Shown here: positions 1 to 12,219 of the stretch, one piece after another
Layout of the letters: every line of letters begins with the position of its first letter
Position numbering within the stretch: the stretch's first letter is position 1
Assembly: GCA_022818135.1 (NCBI GenBank)
Contig: JAFMSR010000006.1
Span: forward strand, 33,086,997 to 33,150,996
DNA length: 64,000 nt
Direction of reading: 5' to 3'
Source of the DNA: Saxidomus purpurata
Taxonomy: Eukaryota; Mollusca; Bivalvia; Venerida; Veneridae
Position numbers and translations under genes: made by a program
The notes under the pieces: model-generated
What the model was told of the DNA's origin: nothing
What the model saw: only the letters and a program-made list of their open reading frames with translations
The model's database searches: none

Positions 1-350
1 GATGCCAAAGGTTGCGAAGAAAGTCACTGGTTGGTAGGGAAATTCATTGGTTGCTATGGAAATACATTTGTTGTAAGGGGACTAAGTAGTTGCTAAGGAA
101 GTAAATGTTTGCTAAGGAATTCACTTGTTCCTAGGGGAAGTCACTGGCTGCTATGGAAGTCACGGATTGTTAAGGGAAGTCACTGGTTGCTAAGGAAGTC
201 ATTGGCCTTAAAGGAAGTCACTGGTTGCTAGGGAAGAAAAAGATTGTAAAGGAAGTCTCTGGCCATTAGTCCAAGGTTGTGGTTGCTAAGGAAGTCACTG
301 GTTGCTAAGGAAGTCAGTTGTTGCTAGGTATCTCATTGGAAGCTAGGATT
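1..350. repeat. Degenerate 19-20 bp minisatellite
   Basis: The window opens in an array of imperfect 19-20 bp units close to GGAAGTCACTGGTTGCTAA. Units carry substitutions and small indels (for example ATTCATTGGTTGCTATGG). The array ends near 350 and probably began upstream of the window. No reading frame is kept across units, so I treat it as non-coding. Confidence 0.85.
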
Positions 351-374
351 TTCCTTCATCTCTATATACAGACA

Positions 375-600
375 AGGGACCGCCACGGCGTGGTCAATTT
401 TGACACCAGGGGCATGACATGAACACATTTGGTAGAGGTCTAGCTACACACCAAATATCTTAGCTCTACAGTAGGTCTTGCGGGATTAGACAAGAAGATT
501 TTTTAAGGTTTACCTATATATATATCTATGTAAAACAAGTGCCCCCCACCCCCTTTGGGGGCAAGATTTTAACAAACTTATTAGATGTCGACTATAATAG
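375..600 (+). repeat. Isolated monomer of the ~160 bp repeat family
   Basis: This stretch resembles one unit of the array at 1310-1980: a GTGGTCAATTTTGACACC start, a 'tgaacac...tagaggtc' middle, 'aaatatcttagctct', then 'gtaaaacaagtgcccc'. It is separated from that array by about 700 bp of unrelated AT-rich sequence. Confidence 0.6.
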
Positions 601-1309
601 GATTTTGACCTGTGAGCTGTGACCTTTTAGACGAGTACATTCGTGCAGGTTAAACACTAAAGGCAGATAACATTTTTGCACGAGTTACTTACATTTACAC
701 GCTTTATTACAATAAACCTCTTTTTACACGAATACATGTACCATCGAAGAGGAATTTTGCGAAGCTGTTCACGCACAGAACTATAACTACAAACCTAGAT
801 GATGCTAGTTCAAGCCTCCGTAAGAATTTTTGAATTCCTTTTTCACAGTAAGGCTGCTACATGTACTTAATATCATAATATAACTAATAACTATAATATT
901 ATTTGTATGAACTACAATGTACATTTATGTATGTATCATTTATGTATGTATCATTGTTTTAATTCTGCTTTTTTCTATTTCATAAGTTTATAATCTTTTG
1001 ATACATGTATCTATATTTCACTTACATGTATTTGAATAAAATCTTTACCCATACTGGCTGTATATGTGTCTGCAACTTTCAGTCATGTCGTCAATCACAT
1101 ATATATGCTTCGCGGATGCTATTCGTAAAAGTTTGAAAAAAGCATTGAAAAAGAAGACAAGAAAGAAAAAAAATCTACTCTTTTGTTCGAACCCGTACCT
1201 TACCATACTACTTTATAACAGTGCAGTGCCTTACCGTCTCGGCCATTTCGACTACAAAACATACTATTTCAAACCTGACTTACCTATTACGTAGAATAGT
1301 TGGAACTTC
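601..1309. other. AT-rich non-coding stretch, no gene seen
   Basis: No splice-bounded coding block or recognised repeat was seen. The open frame at 1064-1294 is low complexity (a Lys-rich run over AAAG/AAGA sequence) and matches no family I know. Confidence 0.5.
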
Positions 1310-1980
1310 TATAAATATAAAAGTGCAGTCATGGCTCAATGCGTAAAATCCTACTATAGACAATGCTACGTACATGTACTAAATATCTAAGCTCTTGACC
1401 CTGTGGTTTTGCAAAAGAAATTAAAAAAAAAATATATAAAATATATATAAGATACAGTGACCCCCTGGTTACACCAGGGCATGCATGATTTGAACAATCT
1501 TAGTAGAGGTACAATAGACAATTCTACATACAAAATATCTAAGCTCTAGGTCTTGTAGTTTTCGAGAAGATTTTTAAAGTTTTTCCTATTCAAACCTTTG
1601 TAAAATCAAGTGCCCCTGGGGGCAGGGTTAATTTTGACTCGGGGGTCGTAATTTGAACAATCCTGATAGATGTCCCCTAGACAACGCTACACACAAGTAA
1701 TATATGCTCTATACCTTGTGGTTTCGCAAGCAAGCTTTTCCTATATAAATCTATATTAAAACCCGGTTACCCCTGGGTGTGGTCAATTTTGGCTCATGGG
1801 GCGAGCTTTGAACAAAATCTTGATAGAGGTCAACTACACAATCATACAGAACAAATATATAAGCTCTAGATCTTGTGGTTTGGGAGAATAATTTTTTTTA
1901 AATTTTCCTATATATTAAGTTAAATCAAATAATAACCCGGGCAGGGTTAATTTTGACCCGGGGATCATGTTTTGAACAAT
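1310..1980 (+). repeat. Tandem array of ~160 bp monomers
   Basis: About four successive units share the order 'ttgaacaatcttgatagaggt', 'acaatgctacatac', 'aatatctaagctctag(g)tcttgtggttt', 'gagaagatttttaaagtttttcctat', 'gtaaaatcaagtgacccctggg' and 'gggttaattttgac'. Units start near 1330, 1450, 1612, 1770 and 1935. Arrays of 140-170 bp monomers are common in bivalve genomes as parts of non-autonomous rolling-circle-like elements; membership here is an inference. Confidence 0.75.
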
Positions 1981-2163
1981 CAAGAATTAAGTACTTAATC
2001 ACAACATTCCATCTTAATGTCCTCTTTCAATATGTGTATCAAATTTATATTTTATGCTTCGGACAAGCATATTACATAAATGGAGATAATTCTAACATTG
2101 GATCAGTTAGAACTATGGGTTATGGTTCTCATAGCCACTGCACTTCTCTCAATAACCTCTATC

Positions 2164-2473
2164 AATGTGTGAAGTATCGTATATTAGGGCTTTATCGTTG
2201 GTACCGGTTTCCCATATGACCAACGCCCCCAGAAGAGGTTAGTTATTTTAGGTTTCGGAGGATAGTGCAAGATACAGAAAGCGTCCCAATTCCAGAGACA
2301 CCCCTGGTTCTTATACATGCCAGGTGTATAGCACCCATACATGGGACCTAGGTTTTAGTCTCATTAGAAAGACTGTTAGTAATTTTAGTTGGGAATCGAA
2401 CCTGCTACCCCGAGATTACAAGTCTCGTGCTATACCGATTGAGCTATCCGGGCTGACTAATGTGTGAAGTATC
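2164..2473 (-). mobile_element. tRNA-headed SINE with 15-bp target duplication
   Basis: The direct repeat AATGTGTGAAGTATC occurs at 2164-2178 and 2459-2473 and brackets a 280-bp insert (2179-2458). Read on the minus strand the insert begins with a tRNA-like head (about 2454 down to 2386): GCCCGGATAGCTCAATCGG contains an A box, CTTGTAA reads as an anticodon loop with TGT (threonine), and GGTTCGATTCC is a good B box. The acceptor 3' strand does not pair with the 5' strand, so this is a SINE head and not a functional tRNA gene. The body continues to 2179 without an obvious poly(A). The sequence on both sides belongs to an older repeat that the SINE split. Confidence 0.85.
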
Positions 2474-3849
2474 AAGTCAATGCCTTAGATAGTTTTCAAG
2501 TTACGGACAAGCGTTTTACATTATGAGGGATAATTAAAATCTGGGTCAGTTAGAGTTATAGTTCATCTATGAACCAAATTTTCATGTTAATGATACATAC
2601 CCTTAACTTCATTAACCAAATAACGATTCTGTTAAAGAAAGTAATTTCCAATTAAAGGCCGATTTAAAGTTCAACTGATTGGTAAGAATAGAAATGTTTA
2701 AAGGAAATCTGCATTTTATGTTATATATTTGTAAACTAAATCTTAGTTCAAATCAATCTTTCTAAACTGTCACAAAATTCTTTATTATAGTAAGTACAGT
2801 CTGTTTGATATATCAGAATATTATGAAAAATGGCTGCATAATAAATTGTAAAGTATCAAAGTAAATGCTTTAAAAATACTTTCTACTGTAGGGTAATTAT
2901 TTTCATAAATAGCACAGGAAATAAGTAATAAGCAAATTACATCTACATTTCAACACACTTTACTATCTTATTGTTGAACTCAAGACGGGTCCTATTAGAA
3001 CTAATGTTGTTATATTGTTTTCATCTAAATGCTATATCAGAATGAAATTTATAATTATTTAGAACGAATTTTTCTAAACCACGTGTTTGACAGTAGACTT
3101 GTTGACTGTTTTGACACAATGCGATATACAATTAAGCGGAGTTGATAAAAAATTGGTTCAATTATGCGAAAAACTTTTAATAATAATCATATAGGGATCG
3201 ATCGCTGTTTAAGTTTGTATGCATATAATAATTAGAACTATACAAATCGCCGATATACAACTAAGTGGAAATTCCGAATCGACTGTACATTTTGAATTTA
3301 ATTACTTCAGATTTAGATTTGCACTCAACTAGTTGTTGAAATACAGATCAAGGATAAAAGTGTTAAGATGGCTTGATATGATATGATTCACAACTGTAAT
3401 TTGATACTTTTTTATAAAATGTCTCCTTTGTACGAATAGAAATTTGGTATTTTTGCTTGATTTCATGGAAAAAAATCGTTGCGAAATATCACAGCTTTAA
3501 ATGTTTTACATACTATGAAGTCAGGTGAAACAGAAAACAAATTAAGACAGGATTTGACAGGATTTTCTCTGTTCAAATCTAGTACTTTCTTTGCAAGGGT
3601 TCAAGCGTGTATCGGTTTGATAATTTTTGAAGTCAGGTGCAAAAGTTAGACGGACTAAAATGTTGAAAATGGACGAACATAGGTCATTATTTTTTTTTAA
3701 TCTCTCGTGTTTTGTCTTACAGGGTTTTTATATAATTTACTACACTATGTGACATCTTCTTTTATCATGTCTTCTTGTTTTTCATTTTCATTGTCTACGA
3801 TGACCAATTTATATATACGTTTCGTTGCCGCATTTTGCTTTTCTAAATT
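2474..3849. other. AT-rich non-coding stretch up to the first gap
   Basis: About 1.4 kb with no coding block, splice-bounded exon or clear repeat structure. The open frame running into the N run at 3707 is created partly by the unknown bases. Confidence 0.5.
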
Positions 3850-4349
3850 NNNNNNNNNNNNNNNNNNNNNNNNNNNNNNNNNNNNNNNNNNNNNNNNNNN
3901 NNNNNNNNNNNNNNNNNNNNNNNNNNNNNNNNNNNNNNNNNNNNNNNNNNNNNNNNNNNNNNNNNNNNNNNNNNNNNNNNNNNNNNNNNNNNNNNNNNNN
4001 NNNNNNNNNNNNNNNNNNNNNNNNNNNNNNNNNNNNNNNNNNNNNNNNNNNNNNNNNNNNNNNNNNNNNNNNNNNNNNNNNNNNNNNNNNNNNNNNNNNN
4101 NNNNNNNNNNNNNNNNNNNNNNNNNNNNNNNNNNNNNNNNNNNNNNNNNNNNNNNNNNNNNNNNNNNNNNNNNNNNNNNNNNNNNNNNNNNNNNNNNNNN
4201 NNNNNNNNNNNNNNNNNNNNNNNNNNNNNNNNNNNNNNNNNNNNNNNNNNNNNNNNNNNNNNNNNNNNNNNNNNNNNNNNNNNNNNNNNNNNNNNNNNNN
4301 NNNNNNNNNNNNNNNNNNNNNNNNNNNNNNNNNNNNNNNNNNNNNNNNN
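3850..4349. other. Assembly gap, exactly 500 N
   Basis: A run of 500 N. The identical size of all three gaps in the window suggests a fixed placeholder, so the true distance is unknown. Confidence 0.99.
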
Positions 4350-4515
4350 TTATTCAAATGATCAAATATTTATGTTTTAGACACTTGGTTAATAAGTGTT
4401 TATCGTGTCAACCCGGCTTGAGCACATACTTAAAGTGTCAAATTGCGCTATTTCGAGCGTCCTATATCGGTCGTCTGTCGTGTTTGGTCAACAATTGCTT
4501 TAAACGATATTTTCT

Positions 4516-4835
4516 ATTAAAGTTCAAGGATCACATTTACAAGAAGCTCTCATTTTATCAAAAAAGATGTCTTACTGACATAAATAACTTTTATTTGTAC
4601 CAAAAAAAAAATCCTAACTTTGCTTTTTAAATTGATAAGTAAATAGTAGAAAAATAGCGCAGTATTTTTACAATGATATTGCAAAAAATAAGAAAGGCTT
4701 TCTGGCAGCTTTATTTCTTGAAGAAATAACTTGAGTATGACAGAAAGGCATATATCAATATTGTTTTGGAGTGAATAGAACAATACATTTATGTTACTAT
4801 ATCAGTAAATTCAAAGTGATCCTGAGACTTTACTA
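4516..4835 (+). repeat. Direct repeat, left copy (partner 63113-63425)
   Basis: About 320 bp is repeated in the same orientation near the right end of the window. Shared stretches include 'aaggatcacattt', 'cctaactttgctttttaaa', 'gaaaaatagcgcagtattttta', 'gcaaaaaataagaaagg' and 'ttatgttactatatcagtaaattcaaagtg'. The right copy lies just before the exon for the TRPM outer pore, the left copy just after a scaffold gap. It is either a dispersed repeat or part of a segmental duplication. Confidence 0.8.
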
Positions 4836-5184
4836 AATTTGTCGACTTGTACTAAATGTTACAGAAATAATCATTGGCATTGGGATAGTCTGCTTTTAGA
4901 AAAAATAATGTATGGGAACGTGGTTGTCATGGAAAATAGAATAAACGGAATTAATCAAATCTTCTTGGATGACAAAATATTAACGAAACTTTTGAATTAC
5001 AAGTTTCCGCCAGACTGAAAATGTTTTGTTTTTTTCGCTTTAAGCCATGAAATGCATGACGCATTTTTTTGTTTTAAATCATCATTTAGATAGTAATATC
5101 TAATTAGTTTTAATTCATGTGCTGTATTTTGCCTTACTCGGCAACAATACAAAATTAATTAAATTATTTCATATTTTCAATAAC
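4836..5184. other. Non-coding spacer
   Basis: AT-rich, no gene or repeat recognised between the direct repeat and the first TA-flanked element. Confidence 0.5.
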
Positions 5185-5412
5185 TACAGTAGTCGGAACG
5201 TAACAGTTGTCAAAATTTGCGTATATCGTGCGTTTAACGTGCGTATAACGTGCGTGCACTCATTGTGTATTTTGTCAATCGTATATCGTGTATAATATTG
5301 TATCATTCATCGTGCAAGGTGCATCATATACGATACACGATATACGATTCCCGATGCACGATAATCCACTCGATATACGATTCATTGGTGTACACCGTAG
5401 TGAATCGTTTTA

Positions 5413-5447
5413 CCAGGAATACTCTATAAGATATAGAGTATTCCTGG
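5413..5447. repeat. 35-bp perfect palindromic mini-insertion in copy 1
   Basis: CCAGGAATACTCTATA, then AGA, then its exact complement, inserted between CGTTTTA and TTTAACTAAGCG. Copy 3 has the uninterrupted site CGTTTTACTTAGCG (about 28072). A 5-bp duplication (TTTTA; here one side reads TTTAA) brackets it. The same insertion is in copy 2 (18570-18604). Confidence 0.85.
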
Positions 5448-6230
5448 TTTAACTAAGCGTGTAAATTTCCGCAAAAAAGTGCTGAATGCATATTATATTA
5501 TTTAGTGTAGGTGCGGGCGAGACAGACTTCCGGGACAGGTCGAAAACATTTTCACCTCATATCCGAAATTTAGTTTTATTTTGCAACGGAAAGTACATAT
5601 CTTTTTAATAATATCTAAACTGCTGTTGTCAGTGCATTCTTTAAAGTACAGCAGACAAGGTACGTCTGCACCGAAGCAACATATCGGGGTTACGATGTTA
5701 CCAAGTTGTTTATTGGCTATAGGTGTAAATAATACGCCGAATCAATTACACTTTTACGAAATTATTTAAAGTCAAAGCTCGGGTAATCCTTTTAAAAATT
5801 CCGAATTCAATTAAAACTGTGAATTGTACTGCCTGATTGGAATAATATTTCCGTTAGCTGACATAAAGAGAAAGACAATTTGGCAGTGGCTTTGACTGAC
5901 TAATTGGTTTGAGTCTCACCAAAAGCCTCGATGTCATCCAAAAAAGGAAGCCCTCCGGCTGGCCAGAAAAGCATTGCCCTCTACTACTGCCTTCCTGCCT
6001 GAACTTGAGGCTGGGTTCTGCCCCTTAGACTGAGGCGCCATGAAAAGATTCTCAAATATTGAGGGAGAGTCAAGGCTTTGGTCAATGAGATCATAAGGCA
6101 GGCTATTTTGTAAGATACTTACTACAACAGCCCTATGAAAACAAAGTGAACAAATCTGACTTACCACATCTCGCAAAGTTAGAAACTCGAATGAATATCA
6201 GATATTTATCATTTTGATCATCTACATATA

Positions 6231-7000
6231 TACACAGATGTGTCTAAAAATCCAGGCTCTGGTATAGTAGTTTCTGCTGTTGTAATCCCATCTAAACAAG
6301 TCTGTTACCATAGACAGATTGGCAAATTAGTGTTCCATTTACACAACAGAAATGATAACAATAAACACTGCATTGAGCTAGGTTTTACATCATCAGCCTA
6401 AAGAAGTTGCTACATTGTATATATTTCCAGATTCACTATCATCTCTGGTCTCAATGAAATCAAACAACAGTCATTTTAGACAAGAGTTATTGAAAACATT
6501 ATTACATAAATTTTATCAACGCCTAAATACAGGCTTACTAGTTACCATGTTATGATGCCCAGCTCATGTAGGTATATCTGGTTACAAGAGTGCAGATGAT
6601 GAAGCCAAAAGGGGCCTGAGTTTAGGGGCCATCATCCTGGACATTCCATACTTACCCACAGAAATATATGCCAGGATTCGAACCACTATCCTGAATGGAT
6701 GGCGTAGTGAATTGAAATTTTACCACATTTTGCCGCAAAACAGTGCGACTTGGCCGTCCTACGGGATACTCCGCAAATTACAAAATGGACAAACCAATAA
6801 CACGTCTTAGGCTAGGCGCAAACTTGTTACCAGCCAGCACAGGTTGGTACATACTTTGGGTTGACCAGATTTGCACAGGCTGATAGAATGCAACACCCAG
6901 CATTGGCTATTTGACTGCATAACTTTAACCACACAGAGACTCAAATTCAAGCCAGAGATTGGTAAGCTTGGACTTGCATGGTTTCACTATTAATGATATT
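6231..7000 (+). pseudogene. Decayed RNase H domain inside TIR copy 1
   Basis: The frame opens with YTDVSKNPGSGIVVSAVV at 6231, the first strand of an RNase H fold (YTDGS..., with Gly changed to Val). A frameshift and a stop follow, then IELG near 6373, the second-acid region (TTTCAGATTCACTATCATC near 6427, SDSLSS in another frame) and HVGISGYKSADDEAKRG near 6570. In RNase H domains of non-LTR retrotransposons this order is D, E, D, then HxGxxGNxxAD. Downstream are arginine-rich and 'RRLGANLLP'-like tail sequence and 'NTQHWLFDC', resembling the Cys/His tail after RNase H. Several frameshifts and stops make it non-functional. No reverse transcriptase precedes it, so it looks like a captured 3' fragment. 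Confidence 0.75.
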
Positions 7001-10000
7001 CTCAGCCCAAGAAAAGCCCTATGTGAATGTGTGTAGAGGTTTTTGGAAAATACCATAGCAGACCGTCAAATAACAGATAAAATTTAGTTACCTAATTTTC
7101 TATAGTTGCTATCAGACCCTTTCCTGCAGATCACTAGTCAAAATACTAAACAAATCTTGTATAAATGCAACTTTTTATATCTAACAACTCCTTAGTATTT
7201 TAATTGTAGGAGTAAACAAGCTTTTTCACTGGTTAGTGGGTGTTAATTGGTATAGGCAACCCAAAAACATTCAAACAAGTTCAATTTTGTTATCATTTAG
7301 CAAACCATAGTCTGCACATAACAGAAATTAGCAGGCTGTGACGCGTGACACGTAAGTAGGGATTGCCAAACCACTGTACCTGTTACATGCCTGTTTCAGT
7401 TATAAAATACTTTAACTGTAGTCTACATTTATATATTATTTAATACTGTAAAAAACTACAATAGTTTGCACTGTATGGCACCATATAATAATTATAATTA
7501 AACAAATATCACTGGCTATTATCTGTAATCTGTGGGTGACGGGGATGTTTAGGATAAAAGTTAGCCGGTTTCTGCTTACAAACTTACTCCTACCGCCAGT
7601 TGAATAAAATATCAACCCTTTTATCATGATCAGTACATATAGATCCTTGCGGGTTTGGACCGGCCACTGGCCATACAACTGCTAAATCTGATCACCTGCA
7701 TATTTCTTACCAGTATAACTATATTAGATTCTTACTTCAGAAGGCGGCACTTATATAAATTGATTTTAATCAAGTAGTATACCTTGAAATAGGTTTTATA
7801 AGATTTGTAATTATATATCTGTCTTGTGAGAACCCTCACACTTGATTAATATATGTATTTTAGTATAACAAGTAGTTCTTTTACTGAAGAGACTTCCTGA
7901 AACCCCATGTTTAAGTAAACCGCTCAACTTTGATAAATAACATTTAAGTTGTAAGTTCTGCAAAGAGCTTAGTTATTTAAATATGCACTAGTATAATATC
8001 ACTAGAATAGTACCATAATCATTTTTGTATAAAATGAATTAAACATTTTAAAAAATCAGTACAATTTCAAAGGCTAAGATGGCAAAATTGTGCTTGTATG
8101 GACTTTCCGTACAGCCAGTGATACCAGCTGACATCTATTTTTTAGTAGAACTTTTTTTTGAACACCTCTATATTGTGACTGTGTGGTTTGTAATTGTAAC
8201 AGCTTAATAAAGAAATTAATATAAACATCAGATTTATTATTAAGTCACAATTCAATCTGGTCTCAATAGACCGGTTGTAAAGTTATATAGTCATATATTA
8301 CTTCCGGCAGATCTCCTCTGGTTAGAGTCCTAAATTGTATCTATTTTAGAGATTCTTTCAACCGGCCGTCTTGCCTGAAAGTGTGGCAGAGGCGGTGCTT
8401 GAACTATGTCCGGTTTATTAAATTTGTTCCTCATCTCTGATAATTTCTTTCAACGCCTAGCTTACATAATTTTGAACAAATATAGATCCTTTTAGATATT
8501 TCTAAATATCTAAATTCCAAAAAACAAATTAAAAACATGAGTACTATTGCTTAATCGTGCCACTGTTGAGGTCTATTCTTCAGTCTCATAGTTATTTAGG
8601 TTTTTGAAACATGTAAGGTTACATCCCCTTTATTGATATAGAGTGTTGCTTAGTTATTTCATGTTGCTGTCAGTCTTCCATCAATTTATTAGCTACTGCA
8701 GTATGTGTATTCCAAGAACAATTTCCCAAAATGATCTACTACATGGTATAGTGTATGTTCATGTGTAACCCCTTCACAATACCAGCAGAGTTATGTACAT
8801 ACATGTAGTATATGCAAACAACATCAATCTTGAAATATGTGTACATCTAAATGCTGCAGTCCCATAGCCTTTATACTGATGAAACTGATAATGTAAAAAA
8901 TGCCATCAGATAAATTAAATATGGAATGTACATCATTTTTCTGCCCAGTAATTAACCATCCATTGATGTTCATTGTATCTTCTTCATCATCAGTATGTAA
9001 AATAAGCATATAATTCCATATAAAATTTTATGTCACATGTACATATGTGTTAACTCCATACATGGCATCTTGAGACTGTATCATCTATGCTGCAGATGGG
9101 TGATGTGTCTTCTAATTGTATCTGCTATCCACCACTCGATGCAGAGTTATATCATGCAATTGGACAATTCCATTATTCTACAGAAGGTCAAGAATAATTT
9201 TGCAAATAAGTTTTAACCTGTTTATTTCATATGCTAGAAAGTTTTACAAAGTTTATCCCAAAATGGCAGAGACAAGTTATACAATGTAATACATAACAGC
9301 CTGTTTAATTTTACTTTAAATTTACATTACTGTTGCAAACAAGGGTAGCAAAATCTGTTGTATTACTACTCCAATATAGATTTACTCCAACCACCTTGAC
9401 AGGGATTCTGAATATAAAAGAATGGTAGCAGTTACATAAAGTATATATGGAACTGCGTTCCATGGATATAACTACATTGAAATAAAATGAACTTTGAAAA
9501 CCTTCTTCACTCTAGAAAATATCAATGTTTCCTAGAGGCAGAGGGTCATTTTTCATATGTGTTTTATATACCCCACCTATAGAATAGGCGCACCAAAACT
9601 AAATATAAAGTAGCATTAAATAAAACTATATATAGAGTTAATCGCAATAGTCCACAGTATATAATTATTGCATAACACTTTAATTTAATAATCTTCCCTT
9701 CTCTTAGAATAATATTGGATTTCTAGAGGGACAATTTTCACTTTCGGCATACTGTAAAAAAAACTAAAAAAATATTTAAAACTATTTTCTGTTAAAACAT
9801 TGGTCAAAATCAGGGTTGGTATAATCATCACAATTATAAATACAACAAAATATCACTAAAAACCCTGTTCAAAATGCTTGATTCATCCGAAAACGCCATT
9901 TCAAGCTTTTTTTTCAATGTCATTTTACCCCACCCACTTGACACCCATCAAAATATTCATTCAAGGTTCTAGTATAAGATATTATTTTTGAACATTTATA

Positions 10001-10989
10001 TGCCAAGGTCTTAAATGCAGAATTTATTATTTATCAGAAGATCTCCGACAGGTGTTCAAATTTGAAATGAAAACTGTGGATATTTGACACTTATCGATGT
10101 CTTTTTTATATTGTGAAGGTGCAAAGCTTCTAATTGATCTGATTCTTTCAGTCTGATTAAAAGGCCTTACGACAACTAATTGTTACAGAAAAATCTAAGT
10201 GAATATGAAAAAGTAAAACAAACATAATTAAAAAAAACCAGTTTAAATTTAGATAAAATGAGAAAGTCCAAAGTGATCGTACAACGTGTGCAGCGTGTAG
10301 CGTGCGCTTCGTACATCGTGTATATCGTGTATCGTTCTGATATGCTCATCGTGTATTTATCGAACGTGCATCGTGCGTCTAACGTGCGTATATCGTGCGC
10401 ACATCGTGCGTGTATCGTGCACTCCGTGTGACAACTGTTACGTTCCGACTACTGTATCCCAGCTCTATACCTACATGATACATTTAGAAAGAGAGAGTAT
10501 GAATTCGGAATAAACTCTTTTTTGTTCTTTTAGATGCATAGCGGAATTATTCGATGTTCTAATTTGTCGGGCTCAAAGATTCCATAGAATACATCATATA
10601 ATTCTAACAACGAATAAATTATTTTCAGAAAAAAAGTAAAATCATACTGCATTGAATGCCTTTATCATAGATTGAAAGTGCTGCCCTTCCTTAAATGTAT
10701 GTTAGGTATAACACATATATTTCTCTCAAAAGTTTGATAGCAAACACTTATGGCAAAGCAGACAAGAGATTTAACAATAAAAAAGTTGTTATATAAATTA
10801 GTTGGCTTCTTCATGCATGTACATGTTATATTTACTTTCCAACTAGTTGTCTTTGCTGCTAACGCGCCTACGTTGCGTCTACGCAAAGGCCAACGCATAT
10901 TCATCTTCATTTTTCAGCAGGACATTTTGTACGAGTACATGTACTATTATGATGTTCTAAACCTTGATAATCTGTTTTTCTTGCCACAG

Positions 10990-11161
10990 TATGTACGAGT
11001 CAGCGCTGATACAAAAATGTCAGATATGTTGCATCTCATACAGAAAGTTTGGGGACTCACGAAACCAAATATAATCTTCTCGGTGACAGGAGGCGCTAAA
11101 GGCTTCAAGATGAGCAGACGTCTTAAAAAGACATTTAGAGGTCTCTCGCCATTAACTAGTG
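10990..11161 (+). CDS. TRPM channel exon: N-terminal SLOG/MHR1 domain
   Basis: A 172-nt exon with a strong acceptor (tttttcttgccacag) and donor (ggtacg, GT at 11162). It starts YVRVSADTKMSDMLHLI and contains LTKPNIIFSVTGGAKGFKM and a basic run ending SPLTSG. This is the start of the SLOG-type domain (MHR1) of TRPM cation channels, where the phrase 'P.L.ISV.GG' precedes the nucleotide-binding Gly-rich loop. The exon ends in phase 1, and the next codon would complete the Gly that begins the 'A-W-I-x-T-G-G' segment in relatives. TRPM proteins are tetrameric channels for Ca2+ and monovalent cations; MHR1-MHR4 form the cytoplasmic skirt and in TRPM2 bind ADP-ribose. The next expected exons were not found between 11162 and about 35010, so this exon may belong to the same gene as the downstream exons or to a neighbouring paralogue. 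Confidence 0.85.
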
Positions 11162-12219
11162 GTACGTATTCAAAAAATTATGTATCTGGTCCCACGATTT
11201 TATTTATACCATAAGGGGTTGAGTGGAGTCGAGGTTTGAGATTATCAGTTAGGTGTTTAAGCATCAAATTGTAAATTATGAGGTTTTATCCTTAGCATTT
11301 TGATTTACCGGACAGGGCTGTTATGGAGACGTAAAAACAATACATTTTACCGGCCTGTGTTCACAACTGTTTTGTGGATATGCATATGCAAATTAGAGAT
11401 ACTGGTCTCCGACAATGCGCTTTTAGCGTCAGATAAACACTCAATTTAGTAAATGACCAAACACCTAGTATATGTATGTGGACATTGTACACCATTACAT
11501 GTACTGTGTTCTTTCCTTACACATTGATGTATGAATACATATCAGCAATTAATGCCATGTATGTATTTGACCAGAAAACAAATTACCTGAAACATAAGTG
11601 CGATGGAACTATGTACACGGTTTTGGGGCATGTAATATAGTTTAGAGAACAATTATCTTTATGCACTGGAACTTACAATGAAGGGGTTTTTTCGGTCACA
11701 TTCTGTATATGTGTAGAATAATAACATACATGACACAAGTCGTTAGTATGCATTTTTTTCCGTTGCACAACATATGCCACATGTTGTTTTTAAAAGGACC
11801 CGTTAAATGTACGGGGGTCCTGCAAAAAGTGTTGTCATTAATTGGATTTCGTAGATTTATCCCAGGTATATTTTAAAACGCTTCACTGCACCTCAGTTCT
11901 GTTGTCAATAGCTTCCGATACCCGTTTATTTCGTGCAAATTGCTTTTCAAATTGCTGAGTTATTTTTGAGTTAGGTTTTAATATATATGCAGTGATATAC
12001 ACTGACAATTCACCTTGTAACACGAAAAGACGAAAATTCTGAAATTCGTGGCTTTATAAAATAGGCTTGATATTGTCGTGAACTGTGTGATATATATGGA
12101 CCTCAGTCCATATCTATGGGTACAGTATGTCTTTTAAAGTTGGAAAATTGTCTGTCAAAGATGACGTCCGCCTTGGTTGACCTAAAACCTCTATTGTTAA
12201 GGCAAACGTTGCTGCTGAT
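11162..12219. other. Presumed TRPM intron, no other gene seen
   Basis: AT-rich. Contains a short hairpin near 12095-12115 (ATATGGACCTCAGTCCATAT). No second SLOG exon recognised. Confidence 0.5.

Larger units (their letters stand above)
5187..10454 (+). mobile_element. TA-flanked TIR element, copy 1 (5.27 kb)
   Basis: The left end at 5187-5212 starts CAGTAGTCGGAACG and the right end at 10429-10454 is its 26-bp reverse complement. A TA dinucleotide flanks both ends (5185-5186, 10455-10456), as in Tc1/mariner-type insertions. Just inside each end lie about 150-200 bp of short words such as CGTGCGTATA, CGTGTATC and ATCGTGCG (5215-5400 and 10280-10428), which look like subterminal binding-site arrays. 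The interior has a decayed RNase H domain (6231-7000) and otherwise about 3.3 kb without recognisable protein; no DDE transposase was seen. The Tc1/mariner link rests only on the TA target and the CAGT terminus. It is probably non-autonomous. Confidence 0.88.

Noticed and set aside
2386..2454. A tRNA-Thr gene
   Set aside because: Acceptor stem does not pair and the sequence lies inside a 15-bp target duplication, so it is a SINE head.
5220..5400. CRISPR-like array of short repeats
   Set aside because: Words overlap, vary and have no unique spacers; the context is the end of a eukaryotic transposable element.
5934..6176. Antisense protein MRDVVSQICSLCFHRAVVV... as a gene
   Set aside because: It exists only because TIR copies are similar; the opposite strand leads into the RNase H remnant and no promoter or domain is seen. 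The conservation is raised as a finding instead.
10750..10989. Upstream extension of the TRPM exon frame (MAKQTRDLTIKK...)
   Set aside because: The frame is open by chance into the intron; the consensus acceptor at 10989 and family alignment start at YVRVSADT.
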